Shown in pieces: positions 45,125 to 54,812 of a stretch of DNA of 64,000 nt (position 1 is the stretch's first letter; each line of letters opens with the position of its first letter). The stretch is from Syncephalis plumigaleata. Taxonomy: Eukaryota > Zoopagomycota > Zoopagomycetes > Zoopagales > Piptocephalidaceae. The notes under the pieces were generated by a model that searched no databases, was not told the DNA's origin, and was given only the letters and a program-made list of their open reading frames with translations. Where the stretch lies: contig JAIXMF010000014.1 in assembly GCA_025201365.1 (NCBI GenBank), forward strand, positions 372,001 through 436,000, read 5' to 3'. The position numbers and the translations under genes were made by a program.

Positions 45125-46164
45125 ATGGCACATGAACCACAAGGAACAAATGCCACAACCTGGCTTGGAACACCGATATACCCAATGGGTGAAGTCAGCC
45201 CCATGGATTATATCGCTAGCAAGCAATACACTGATAACTCGTCTAGAACGCAGATCCAACTACGTCTAAAGGGGATTTATTTCCAACTATCCTTCATTTT
45301 AATATTGTCGCTCATATTCATGCGTAACCTTAGACGAATCCTATTTTTATTTAAGAAGCAACGCACCGCTCTATCGACATGGTGTTGCCTCACTCCATCG
45401 ATACTCGGCTCGAGTCTCTACCCGTTATGTTGTGCCTTCGTATTCACCACGAATTTCGGTTGTAGAAATGCTATTTGGTATATCATTTGCATTGGCACCA
45501 TCTCCTTCGTGTGTAACACCATTATCGTGGTTCAACGGGCCTATTTGGCATCACGTCAACAGCAATGGGTGGCCATTCTCGGTGGACTACTTGTTCTTCC
45601 GCAAATTGGCTATGCCTTTGTCAGCATGTATTACAGTCCAATTACCATGGATGAAGTGGAGGGATGCGTCGTTCATTACCCGAATTTTGTGGCACTCTAT
45701 TGGTGTTTCGTATTTATTCCAGGTAACGCGTTTCTATCGGGTATTTTCAGCTACGTTGCTTTTAAGCAATACAAATCGTACGGTAATGGTGCATGGAGAA
45801 GATTGCGGAATGACGGCATCCAATCCATGTGTTTAGTGCTCGTTTGCAATATAGTCACGGCGCTTTTTATTATATTTAAGGTTGGAGGCGAGTTTTCCGA
45901 GGTGTTCTTCATAGTAGATTGGTGAGTGGATCATCCGATATTGACATACGCTGTCGTACTAACTAGACCACTCATGATAGGCTTATTACCTCGGTGATCC
46001 TAGTTAATCATACGGTGAACATTCGTAGAACGGCCTCATCACTGGTAGCATCATATGATAATCACAAGCGTATTCCCAATGGATCACTGGATATACACCA
46101 TTCTGTTACTACGATGCCTAGTTATTTCGCGTTGACCACGATAAAATCCAAATTCATTCAATGA
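45125..46164 (+). CDS. clustered 7TM receptor-like protein, copy G
   Basis: Exons 45125-45921 and 45981-46164 (326 residues); GTGAGT donor, ATAG acceptor, phase 2. I chose the ATG at 45125 because MAHEPQGTNATTWLGTPIYP aligns with the NATTW start of the family, although the frame is open further upstream. Core motifs: GCVVHYPNF, NAFLSGIFSYVAFKQYKSYG, GAWRRLRNDGIQSMC. The tail SLDIHHSVTTMPSYFA is diverged. It is the last member of the cluster; the next gene is unrelated. Confidence 0.77.
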
Positions 46165-46328
46165 ATAATTAATACTGGATTAGTTTTACCTTGATTAGTA
46201 CACGTGTGTGCGTGCGTATGCTTCCATTGCAATAAATTGTTACGGGTTTATTTTGTTTATTCTTTTTTTGCGAGTATTGTTTACAACTAACTAATTACAC
46301 CGCACTACTTAACGCTTCTTATTCCACG

Positions 46329-48692
46329 ATGAGATCACTTTTAACGAACGGTATTCGTCATTTCAGTGTTTCAAGCACATTCAGACGGTGTTTGGAAAAG
46401 TAATATACGAATCCAGAGGTATAGCAGTTCTACTATTGCAGCAAAAGATACGCGTCCCTACAAAGAGGAACGTCTTCAAGAGCTGGCTACCAACCATGTT
46501 GCCGGTTATCCTTCCTATCGTGGTCAGCACATTGGCACGGACAACTTACCGTGGTCGTCCGTTAAGAGCGTTGTCGACCGGTGGAACACGTCGTTAACGG
46601 CAGGCGAACGTTTAAGGGAAGAAACCGTACGCGTTACAGGTAACTAGTGATAGTATCCTATTCAAATAAGCTCGCCTATCACTAATTCACTTACGAAGGA
46701 CGTGTCATGTCAACACGCGAGGCTAGTGGTAAACTATTCTTCTACGATATCGTTCACAATGGTCATCGATTGCAAATTGTTACATCATTACGAAATACAG
46801 CATCAGAAATAGCAGAGAACAACGAGGAGAAAACGAAACTATTCCGTCAAACAAATAAGCGTATTCATCGAGGTGATATAATAGGTAAGCAGATGACGTA
46901 GACGTAGTGTTATTAGATAGACAACAAACTCAAATAATTACTACTATCAATAGAGATTGTTGGTTTTCCCGGCAAGACCGATAAAGGTGAATTGAGTGTA
47001 TTTACTACTAGTTTACCAACACTACTGGCACCATGTCTGCATGACCTTCCAGTCCATGATCGATTACGCAGTGCTGTACGTGAACATCCTAACTGTCTAT
47101 ATGATTACTATCGCTCCATTAACAATCGTAGCATCTATTAGGAAAAACGATTTCGTAATCGACATGTAGATCTATTGGTCAATCCGGATGCAGCACGCAT
47201 TCTACGTACACGCTCACAGGTATATCGGCATGTAGTTTATCGTCATTCATATTAATATTTCTATGCTTAGATTATTCAATTTATTAGACATTTCCTAGAC
47301 AATCGCGGTTTCCTCGAAGTGGAGACACCGATCCTTTCCTTGCAAGCAGGCGGTGCAAGTGCTCGTCCTTTTGTCACGCAATCTCAAGCTATTGGTGATC
47401 AATCGTTATACTTGCGTATAGCTCCAGAGCTTTACCTAAAGGTGGATAGCAATATTATACGCGTCGACTTACTTTACTCATTCTTACGCGTATTATAACA
47501 ATACAGCAACTAGTTATCGGTGGATTAGATTCCGTCTATGAAATAGGCAAACAATTCCGTAATGAAGGTAGTCTCCTGTTGATCATGCTAATGACAAGGA
47601 AAGTAGTAGCTAATCTAATGATCATTAATTATACGACACAGGTATTGATGCCAATCACAATCCCGAATTTACTATGTGCGAATTCTACTGGGCATACGCG
47701 GATCTACATGATCTCATGCATCTTACGGAACAAATGATGTCGAGCAAGTATTTGAACAATAACAGTTGTGATTAGGCTTTATTATTATTACTAATCATAT
47801 AACGTATAGGTATGGCCAATACCGTGCTTGGATCTACACTAGTGCCATTGCCAGCGGATGTGTCTGAAATGAAACCCGCCACCACCACCACCACCACGGC
47901 AACATCAGTCGACACACCAAGTACAATTAGTTTCGAGCCACCCTTTTCTCGAATAAATGTCATGCACGCACTTGCTAATGCTGTAGGACCATTGCCTGAC
48001 CTAGAAGCACCTGGTATGAATGAGGATTAATGGAAATTGTACACTATGCTATAACATTCATGTATTAGATGCATTGGATCGATTACTCGCTCTATGTCGT
48101 AGACAGCATGTTACCATGACTGCACCCTACACGATACCGCGTGTGTTGGATCGACTTATCGGTGAATACGTTGAGCCATTATGTCAGCAGCCGACATTCC
48201 TATACGGACACCCGACAATTATGAGTCCATTAGCCAAGACTAAACTTATTGATGGGGTAATTACCTGGTTAACTTATATATACGCGTGCTACTAACATGT
48301 CAATACTAGGCTGTGGTATCAGCTCGGTTCGAGTTATTTGTAGCGGGCAAGGAGATAGTTAATGCCTATGAGGAATTGAATGATCCGCAAGAGCAACGAG
48401 ATCGATTTGCTCAACAACAACAGGTAAATATACAATAATCACTTGTGAACCTTCCTCTTCGTGTAATAATAACAAATACGCGTGTACATGATCATTCATC
48501 ATTCACTTGTAGGAACGAGATCAAGGTGACAAGGAAGCACCACTTCCTGACAATCTATATTGTGATGCACTCGAGTATGGTCTACCACCTACAGGCGGTT
48601 GGGGTATGGGCATAGATCGTGTATGCTCATTGTTCTCGCAAGTACATCATCTACGCGAGACACTTGCATTTCCATTAATGAAACCACGATGA
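46329..48692 (+). CDS. class II lysyl-tRNA synthetase, probably mitochondrial
   Basis: A multi-exon gene. Recognisable parts in order: [89 protein letters not shown] (motif 1/2 region), [58 protein letters not shown], and class II motif 3 [15 protein letters not shown]. All match LysRS, which charges tRNA-Lys. The first 13 residues ([13 protein letters not shown]) followed by [11 protein letters not shown] would be a mitochondrial presequence, but joining them requires a weak 52-bp intron (GTTTCA...CCAG); the alternative start is at 46366. One internal intron begins GCAAGT (near 47750). Confidence 0.85.
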
Positions 48693-48967
48693 TTGCTTTG
48701 AAAAAAGTCATCATCTAACAATTACCGATCAACCCTGATTGGCTAATGATTTGTATCGGATGACGTCTCGTTGTTGTTGTTGTTGCTGTTATTTCTCTAG
48801 ATGCATGGTTGATCCACCCCAATCAACACGCCATAAACATATACATTCTATTTATAAAAGTAGTCTACGCAATAAAATAATAGTAATAGCCGCTACCTTA
48901 TTCCTTTTACTAATTATTCATTTATAATTTGCATGTAAGCTAGTCAACACTTTATTCGACAACGACA

Positions 48968-50182
48968 ATGACCACACCTGTAACGGTAACATGCACGGCA
49001 CCCGTCAATATTGCCGTGGTGAAATACTGGGGAAAACGCGATACTGCCTTGAACTTGCCCACTAATAGTTCACTATCGGTAACCCTATCGCAGGATCGTA
49101 TGTTCAGTAAGACAACGGCTCAAGCATCTCCCGATTTTATTGGTGATAAATTCTGGCTAAATGGCGTGGAAACCGATATCGCCAGTAATCCACGTATGGT
49201 TCAGTGTCTCGCTGAGTGTCGTCGACTACGTCAACAGCAGGAGGAGGAAGACGGCACGAACAATACAATGTGGCGCTGGGGACTACGTATCGCGTCAACT
49301 AATAGTTTTCCAACTGCAGCTGGACTCGCGTCATCTGCCTCGGGCTACGCGTGTTTCGTAAAGACATTGGCCGAGCTATACGAGTTACGCATCAATGCTG
49401 ATGTTCTATCGGGTATCGCACGTAGGGGTTCAGGCTCGGCTTGTCGTTCCTTGCAAGGCGGATTCGTAGCATGGGATTGTGGTGTACTCGTCGATGGTAC
49501 CGACTCGATAGCCCGACAAGTGGCCACACGCGAACACTGGCCCGAACTCGAAGCCATCATTTGCGTGGTGAATGCCGGTCGTAAGGATACACCAAGCACC
49601 ATTGGCATGCAACGTACCGTGGCCACCTCTGAACTATTCGTGCATCGATTGACGCGTGTTCCCGAACGAATGCAAGCGATGGAGGCGGCAATTATCGCGA
49701 GAGATTTCCCGAGTTTCGCTCGTCTTACCATGCAGGATTCTAATCAATTCCACGCTTGTTGTCTTGACACCGTGCCACCGGTCGTCTACCTGTCGGATGT
49801 CTCGCACGCCATTATACGTCTAGTGGAGGCGTTCAACCGAGGAGCGAAGGGTATTCGCGCGGCTTACACCTTCGATGCCGGACCTAATGCGGTTATCTAT
49901 ACGCTAAGGGAACATGTACCCGATCTACTATCGACACTTGTCCACTGTTTCCCCACCGATAATATGTCGAGCTACTTTGATGATCCGTATCAAATTGCTC
50001 CAGCACAACTTGGTCGTTTAACATCATTGAATGATATTGATCCTGAATTGAATACATTGCCGGTACACTCGGTGGGTCAGGTAAAACAACTGCTTCATGT
50101 TCGTGTAGGCGATGGTCCTCAAGTACTAGATGCTAGCCATCATTTGTTAAATCAACAAGGACAATTAAAGTCCAATAACTAA
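48968..50182 (+). CDS. MVD1: diphosphomevalonate decarboxylase (mevalonate pathway)
   Basis: A single exon of 404 residues. The enzyme converts mevalonate-5-diphosphate to isopentenyl diphosphate with ATP, feeding sterol and isoprenoid synthesis in the cytosol. Motifs of this GHMP-kinase-fold enzyme are clear: APVNIAVVKYWGKRD at the N-terminus, LPTNSSLSVTLSQD, the phosphate-binding SFPTAAGLASSASGYACFVK, and RRGSGSACRSLQGGFVAWD, then VVNAGRKDTPSTIGMQRTV and YTFDAGPNAVIYTL. Length agrees with fungal orthologues (~390-400). The region after ~residue 345 is more divergent. No disruption seen. Confidence 0.96.
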   Translation: MTTPVTVTCTAPVNIAVVKYWGKRDTALNLPTNSSLSVTLSQDRMFSKTTAQASPDFIGDKFWLNGVETDIASNPRMVQCLAECRRLRQQQEEEDGTNNTMWRWGLRIASTNSFPTAAGLASSASGYACFVKTLAELYELRINADVLSGIARRGSGSACRSLQGGFVAWDCGVLVDGTDSIARQVATREHWPELEAIICVVNAGRKDTPSTIGMQRTVATSELFVHRLTRVPERMQAMEAAIIARDFPSFARLTMQDSNQFHACCLDTVPPVVYLSDVSHAIIRLVEAFNRGAKGIRAAYTFDAGPNAVIYTLREHVPDLLSTLVHCFPTDNMSSYFDDPYQIAPAQLGRLTSLNDIDPELNTLPVHSVGQVKQLLHVRVGDGPQVLDASHHLLNQQGQLKSNN

Positions 50183-50403
50183 TAACGGTTAACAGTAGCA
50201 ACGGGATGAAATAGCTCGTAATTGCTTTCATAGTTATACTACAAAATTGCTCATTATTACAATAAATATTTCATTATGATAATTTTATTTCTAAGCAAAT
50301 GCAACAAGGAAAAGTGTAATCTTTATGTAGTAAACTTGAATATAAACAATAACTATCCTTGATGTATTACGAGTGATTTCTATCTGATATAGCAAACAGC
50401 GGA

Positions 50404-51474
50404 TTATCTATCGGGTATAGTTGCATGTTGAATCTGTTCCAGTTGAAGTAATCGACTGCCAAGTGTGCACATACTGGCGAATACCTCGGTGGTAATACAA
50501 CGGTCGACAGCTTCGAGTCCACCCTCCAGTTCACCCGGTGTTAAATAGCGTACAGTTAATCCTAGTAGACTGTCACGTCGTTCGGCGTCATTCCAGTTCG
50601 GCACCGCCAATAAGGTGAGCCAGTCATGGAGAAACGCGTCACACGCTTGATACGCATGATCCGGTAATAGACGTGTGCGTATAAGAGCGATCAATGCAGC
50701 CTCCGTTTGCTCATGGGCTTGAGGGTCGTCGGCCGGCAATCTATTCGCGTAATCGTATGATGGCATCGACACCGAACTACGTCTATGTACGATCAATTCT
50801 GAACTATTATAGAGTGACGCCTTGACCGTGTCCATATCCGATAATGGTTCAACCACTTGTAAATGATGACCAATCGGTCTATTAAACATGAATGTGGATT
50901 GATCTACGGGGACAGGATTATCAGATGGTATGGGTGATTCAATTGATTCCGGTGTACTACTACTATCTCTGTCCTTGTTGTTATTTGTTGATTTAGCTTC
51001 GATGTCTTTAGCGAGTGATTTCCCGTTGTTTATAAAGTGATCAGTACGAGTATGATGTGGAAAGTTCAAACTAATATCAAATGAACCAATCGACGTATTA
51101 TGATCAAGTTCATGGCGCAATTGTTGATCGATTACCGGTGGTGGTTCGTGCATCACTCGACTGCCCATTTCACTGTTTTACGTAATAGCAATTAATCTCT
51201 CTATTATATTTATACTTGTTAATAGTATTGACATCGCCTACTTTGGATTGATATATCCATTCAATGATGGAAGTGTATTCTTCTCGCCAGGTGCACATGG
51301 CAACTGACCAGGTGTAGTTGAGAAATCACGACTATAATTCATATCGAATAAAATAGTGTTGCGTAGAAAGAGTGACGATTCAAAAGCAAAAAAGTAGAGA
51401 GAGAGAGAAACGATGAAATAGTTGCACATACGTAATATCGATGTCAATGGGACCATTATGATTGGTGTGCTTAT
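50404..51474 (-). CDS. hypothetical protein, at least three exons
   Basis: Splice-consistent exons on the minus strand: ~51474-51432, 51331-51242 and 51172-50404. Reading across them gives DKHTNHNGPIDIDIT, RDFSTTPGQLPCAPGEKNTL then PSLNGYINPNEMGSRVMH, and a long Ser/Asn-rich segment followed by a folded-looking C-terminal ~110 residues (ALIALIRTRLLPDHAYQACD; LEGGLEAVDRCITTEVF). The second intron uses a GTAGGC donor. The first exon and start codon are not found: the frame upstream of 51474 closes quickly. I do not recognise the family and see no signal peptide or membrane segments. The exon joins are plausible but unproven. Confidence 0.5.
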
Positions 51475-51673
51475 CTATAAACTGAAACCTTTATTGTTTT
51501 AAATTTATCCAATGACGATGTTCAGTCGGAAATACGCTCATTTTACGCGCACGCATAATAACAGGAATGGCAAATGAGCAATAGTGATATATGTGTATAT
51601 GTATATATATCTACGATCTATTCAAAGTTCAAGTGCTAATATGATCGAAATGGCAAAAGAAGTAGCAGCATAC

Positions 51674-54034
51674 TTATTGATTCATACGCACTATTACCGT
51701 ATCAGAACGTGACTCGGCCTCAATTTCTTCGATTGGTTCATTTTCACCATTATTCGATTTGTTCCTTCTCTGTTGTGATGATTTGCGCTTTCTCGCTTCA
51801 TCATCGTCATCGTCATCGTCATCATCCTCCTCGTCAGCAATATCGAATATTGCCTCGCCAACCGGTGGATGTCCACCCAAGCCTACTTCACGTTGTCGTG
51901 ATCCATTGCCTCCCACCTGTCCTAGTCGAATATGATTGCCGTCTTCACCGCCGCCTACCACGCGAAAACCATGTCCTTCCTCGTCTTCATCGTCATCCAG
52001 TGCAAAGGCATCATCGGCATCCTGCTCGTTGCTCGGCAATTCTTGTAGGCCGTAGCGTTGATTCTGCGATGTAGGTCGCCAGAAGAAGGCGATCAACGAG
52101 AACACGAAAAAGTATTCGGCATTGAGCCAGCCATCCAGGATAAACCATTGGTAACGCCAACGACGAGCAACCCAATCGGGATCATTCTGATGAGTGACCG
52201 AGGCAGTATTTACGATAAAGAATAAGCCTAGCAATATGACTGATAGAATCAGTATTCGCCACAATCTACGATACATTGTCAGTTTGACATGCTGTTTACG
52301 CGTCTCTAGCAGCTGAGTGGTGACCGTAAGACCATTCAGAATGTATTAGTCGGATGAACATTTGTTAAGGAATAATCATTGTCATTAATTGCTAGTGTAT
52401 AGCGTATCATTTCATCTCATCATAAAGGATATCCAAAAGTAGAATGTTGTCATTGTAATCGATAATGGCAACACGAACACCAATACCAGTAGACCGGCAG
52501 TCTCCGGAGTAGTAAGCATGGTGCCTGAAGCGTAGAGTGCGCCACATATGAAATGCACATACGCTAGCAATTTACATCGGAACATAGCACCACCTAGAGA
52601 AGGTCTATTAACAATGACGATACATGTATTAGTAAGCATCACTACTATTCTATACATCATTCTATCTATAATCATTACTAATCACTTACCGGACAACGCC
52701 ATAGCCCAAAGAAACGATAAGTAATAGGAAAAATGATAAGCTATTACGGCCTGCATTCAATACTGCTAGGATGATCATCAAGGCCATTGCTAGTTATGTT
52801 ACTTTGTTAATACAATAATATATATATGTGTGTGATTCATTCTTATCTATCTTCTTTACGCTTACATGGTTCACCTCGACTATTGTAATCCTCCCAGAAT
52901 CCGTAGTGTACGGCCATTTCCACAGTTAGATAGAACATCAGACCGGCAATGTAATTCTAACAAGTGTTTTAGTGCAATCTACACATGATACATGTCATTA
53001 CTTGTATTGTTTACCTGCACCGGTAGAATATCCGACCAGTTAAAGTAGGATTTGGTTGCCCATGCTGCAAACATAAGTAGGTAGATCAACGAGAAGATGC
53101 CATAGAACTAAAACAGTATGATTGTACAGTTGATATCACCATTGCTACTATTATTATTAATAATATTACAGTAATAACTTACAATAAGCTTGGGATATTC
53201 GGAAGCAGGTGCATCACCAAATGAACTGCTCCATTCGACGGTAGTATCAAATTCCGTTAGTGATACCGCATTAACACAATACCATCCAGTACGCTCTATA
53301 GGATAGGTAATGGGATCGATGTGTGATCCATTTTGTCGCAATTGTACATATTTTGTAACGATAGGCGATAGTTGTCCTTCAATAGGTGTAGTGAGAAATT
53401 CCCCGCGCTGCGTTTCATTGCATAGCTTGAATTGCATCGCCGCATCATCGCATATGTAGGTTTTCGGAATCTGTTATATTCATGGAAAGAAGAATAAGAA
53501 GAATAAGAAGAAAGAAACGAATGTATTACATTAGTAGCAGTTTCACGTTATTATCCAAGTAAACGAATAACTACATACACTAGTGTCGTTGTGAGGATGA
53601 ACACCCAAGGCCAATTCGTCCTCCCAATTGTAAACGACAATGGATACGCTGGCGTCTAAGGTTGGCTCGGATGGGAAAACACTATAGGAAGAGGAGGAGA
53701 AGGAAGTTGAGGAAGTTGAGGTAGATGTAAGCATACTAAACGATAATAAAATTGTGTATAGCATGGACATTACCATTGATACTTGCATTACGCCAGCCGC
53801 GAATATCACCATGTTTGTACATGCCTTGACATAGCATGTTACTCTCCGAGTCTTTACCCTACACATATTCATCCGTATTAGTCGCTAGATGTAATGTATT
53901 ACTGACTAGGAAACAAAAGGAATTACCAAATGTTGACGGAATGCGGTTACTTGACAACTTGCATTTAGCGTCAATAGCAAAGTAATCCACCCAAGAGTGG
54001 AATTGCCGCGAAACGGCCGCCAATCTATGTACAT
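51674..54034 (-). CDS. Ptm1/GPR107-like seven-transmembrane protein (Lung 7-TM family)
   Basis: A multi-exon gene. The ATG complement at 54032-54034 gives a signal peptide (WITLLLTLNASCQ). The lumenal part includes KDSESNMLCQGMYKHGD with the family's C-x-GMY motif, YICDDAAMQFKLC and RTGWYCVNAVSLTEFD. The membrane part has FYGIFSLIYLLMFAAWATKS, ILPVQNYIAGLMFYLTVEMA, SLSFFLLLIVSLGYGVVRPS, LLVLVFVLPLSITMTTFYFW, TRKQHVKLTMYRRLWRILIL and WQW-like LDGWLNAEYFFVFSLIAFFW RPT. An acidic tail ends the protein. Homologues act in Golgi/endosome trafficking. One intron (52343-52432) is U12-type AT-AC. Exact borders of some middle exons were not resolved. Confidence 0.85.
52343..52432 (-). other. U12-type AT-AC intron in the Ptm1-like gene
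   Basis: The donor reads ATATCCTTT and the branch region TTCCTTAAC (complement of 52364-52372), both exact U12 consensus, and the intron ends TAATAC. Splicing at these points joins TTCTACTTTTGG to ATTCTGAATGG, giving FYFW-ILNGLTVTTQLLETRK without a frame change, as the family requires. No GT-AG alternative restores the frame here. Confidence 0.85.
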
Positions 54035-54812
54035 TTTGTGATAGTGATAGGCAGCAGTGATAACTAATAGTTGCCAATAGACTGGGAAGACCAAGTCAAT
54101 AAGCGTGGATTTTATCTGACCTACTCGCGTGTACTTTTAGTTATTCATAATCTTATTAGTTATCGTAGTGCTACTTACTTTGCTGATTGCAATTGCTAGC
54201 TGGAAAAGTCCTCCAGAAGAATAAGTGTGGCTAGAGCAACAACGAACACGTAGTGTGCATCAAAAGGAGACAAACGAATTACTCGAAGGTGAAGAAACGA
54301 TGAATTGGGAAAAGAACTGTACACAAGTCGCAATAGCCATTAAAAGCAACGTCAATCGTATTCTGAATACACTTTCGTATTGTTGTGACGAAATGAATCA
54401 TACACCTCGCGTGTGGACTATTACCCTTATCCGGTATCCTGAAGGAATAAGCTACTTGCCAATTGAAGACAGCTATAGTTGATTTTGCTATGGTGGAAAT
54501 ACTTCCACTCGATAGACTACCCATAGATATTATTACTATGCCAACAATGGGCAATACTGATTCTCTTAGTCCGTATTTTTGTAATAGCTTCGATAAAGGA
54601 TACCTCTCAACTTTATCTCATGCGGTATTGAAAAGAATATCGTATCGAATCCACAAATTACTAAATCCAAAGTGCTTATGAAAGTAAAGCTATCTTTTAA
54701 CGATTCAATCCCATCTGGAAGTGTAGCTAAGTCGAATGTAGGAATACGAATACGATATATGTGACATAAAATGGATTTAATGAAAGTGATACACAATCTT
54801 ATTAGATGCGAT
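54035..54812. other. unassigned region between the Ptm1-like gene and the half-LINE
   Basis: Frames exist on both strands (plus 54225-54482 and 54463-54681; minus 54279-54554 and 54566-54796) and composition looks more gene-like than its surroundings, but neither strand gave a recognisable protein or coherent splice structure. It may hold a decayed gene. Confidence 0.35.

Noticed and set aside
54594-54604. Second U12-type donor (GTATCCTTT on the minus strand)
   Set aside because: No matching TTCCTTAAC branch word or coherent exons on either side.
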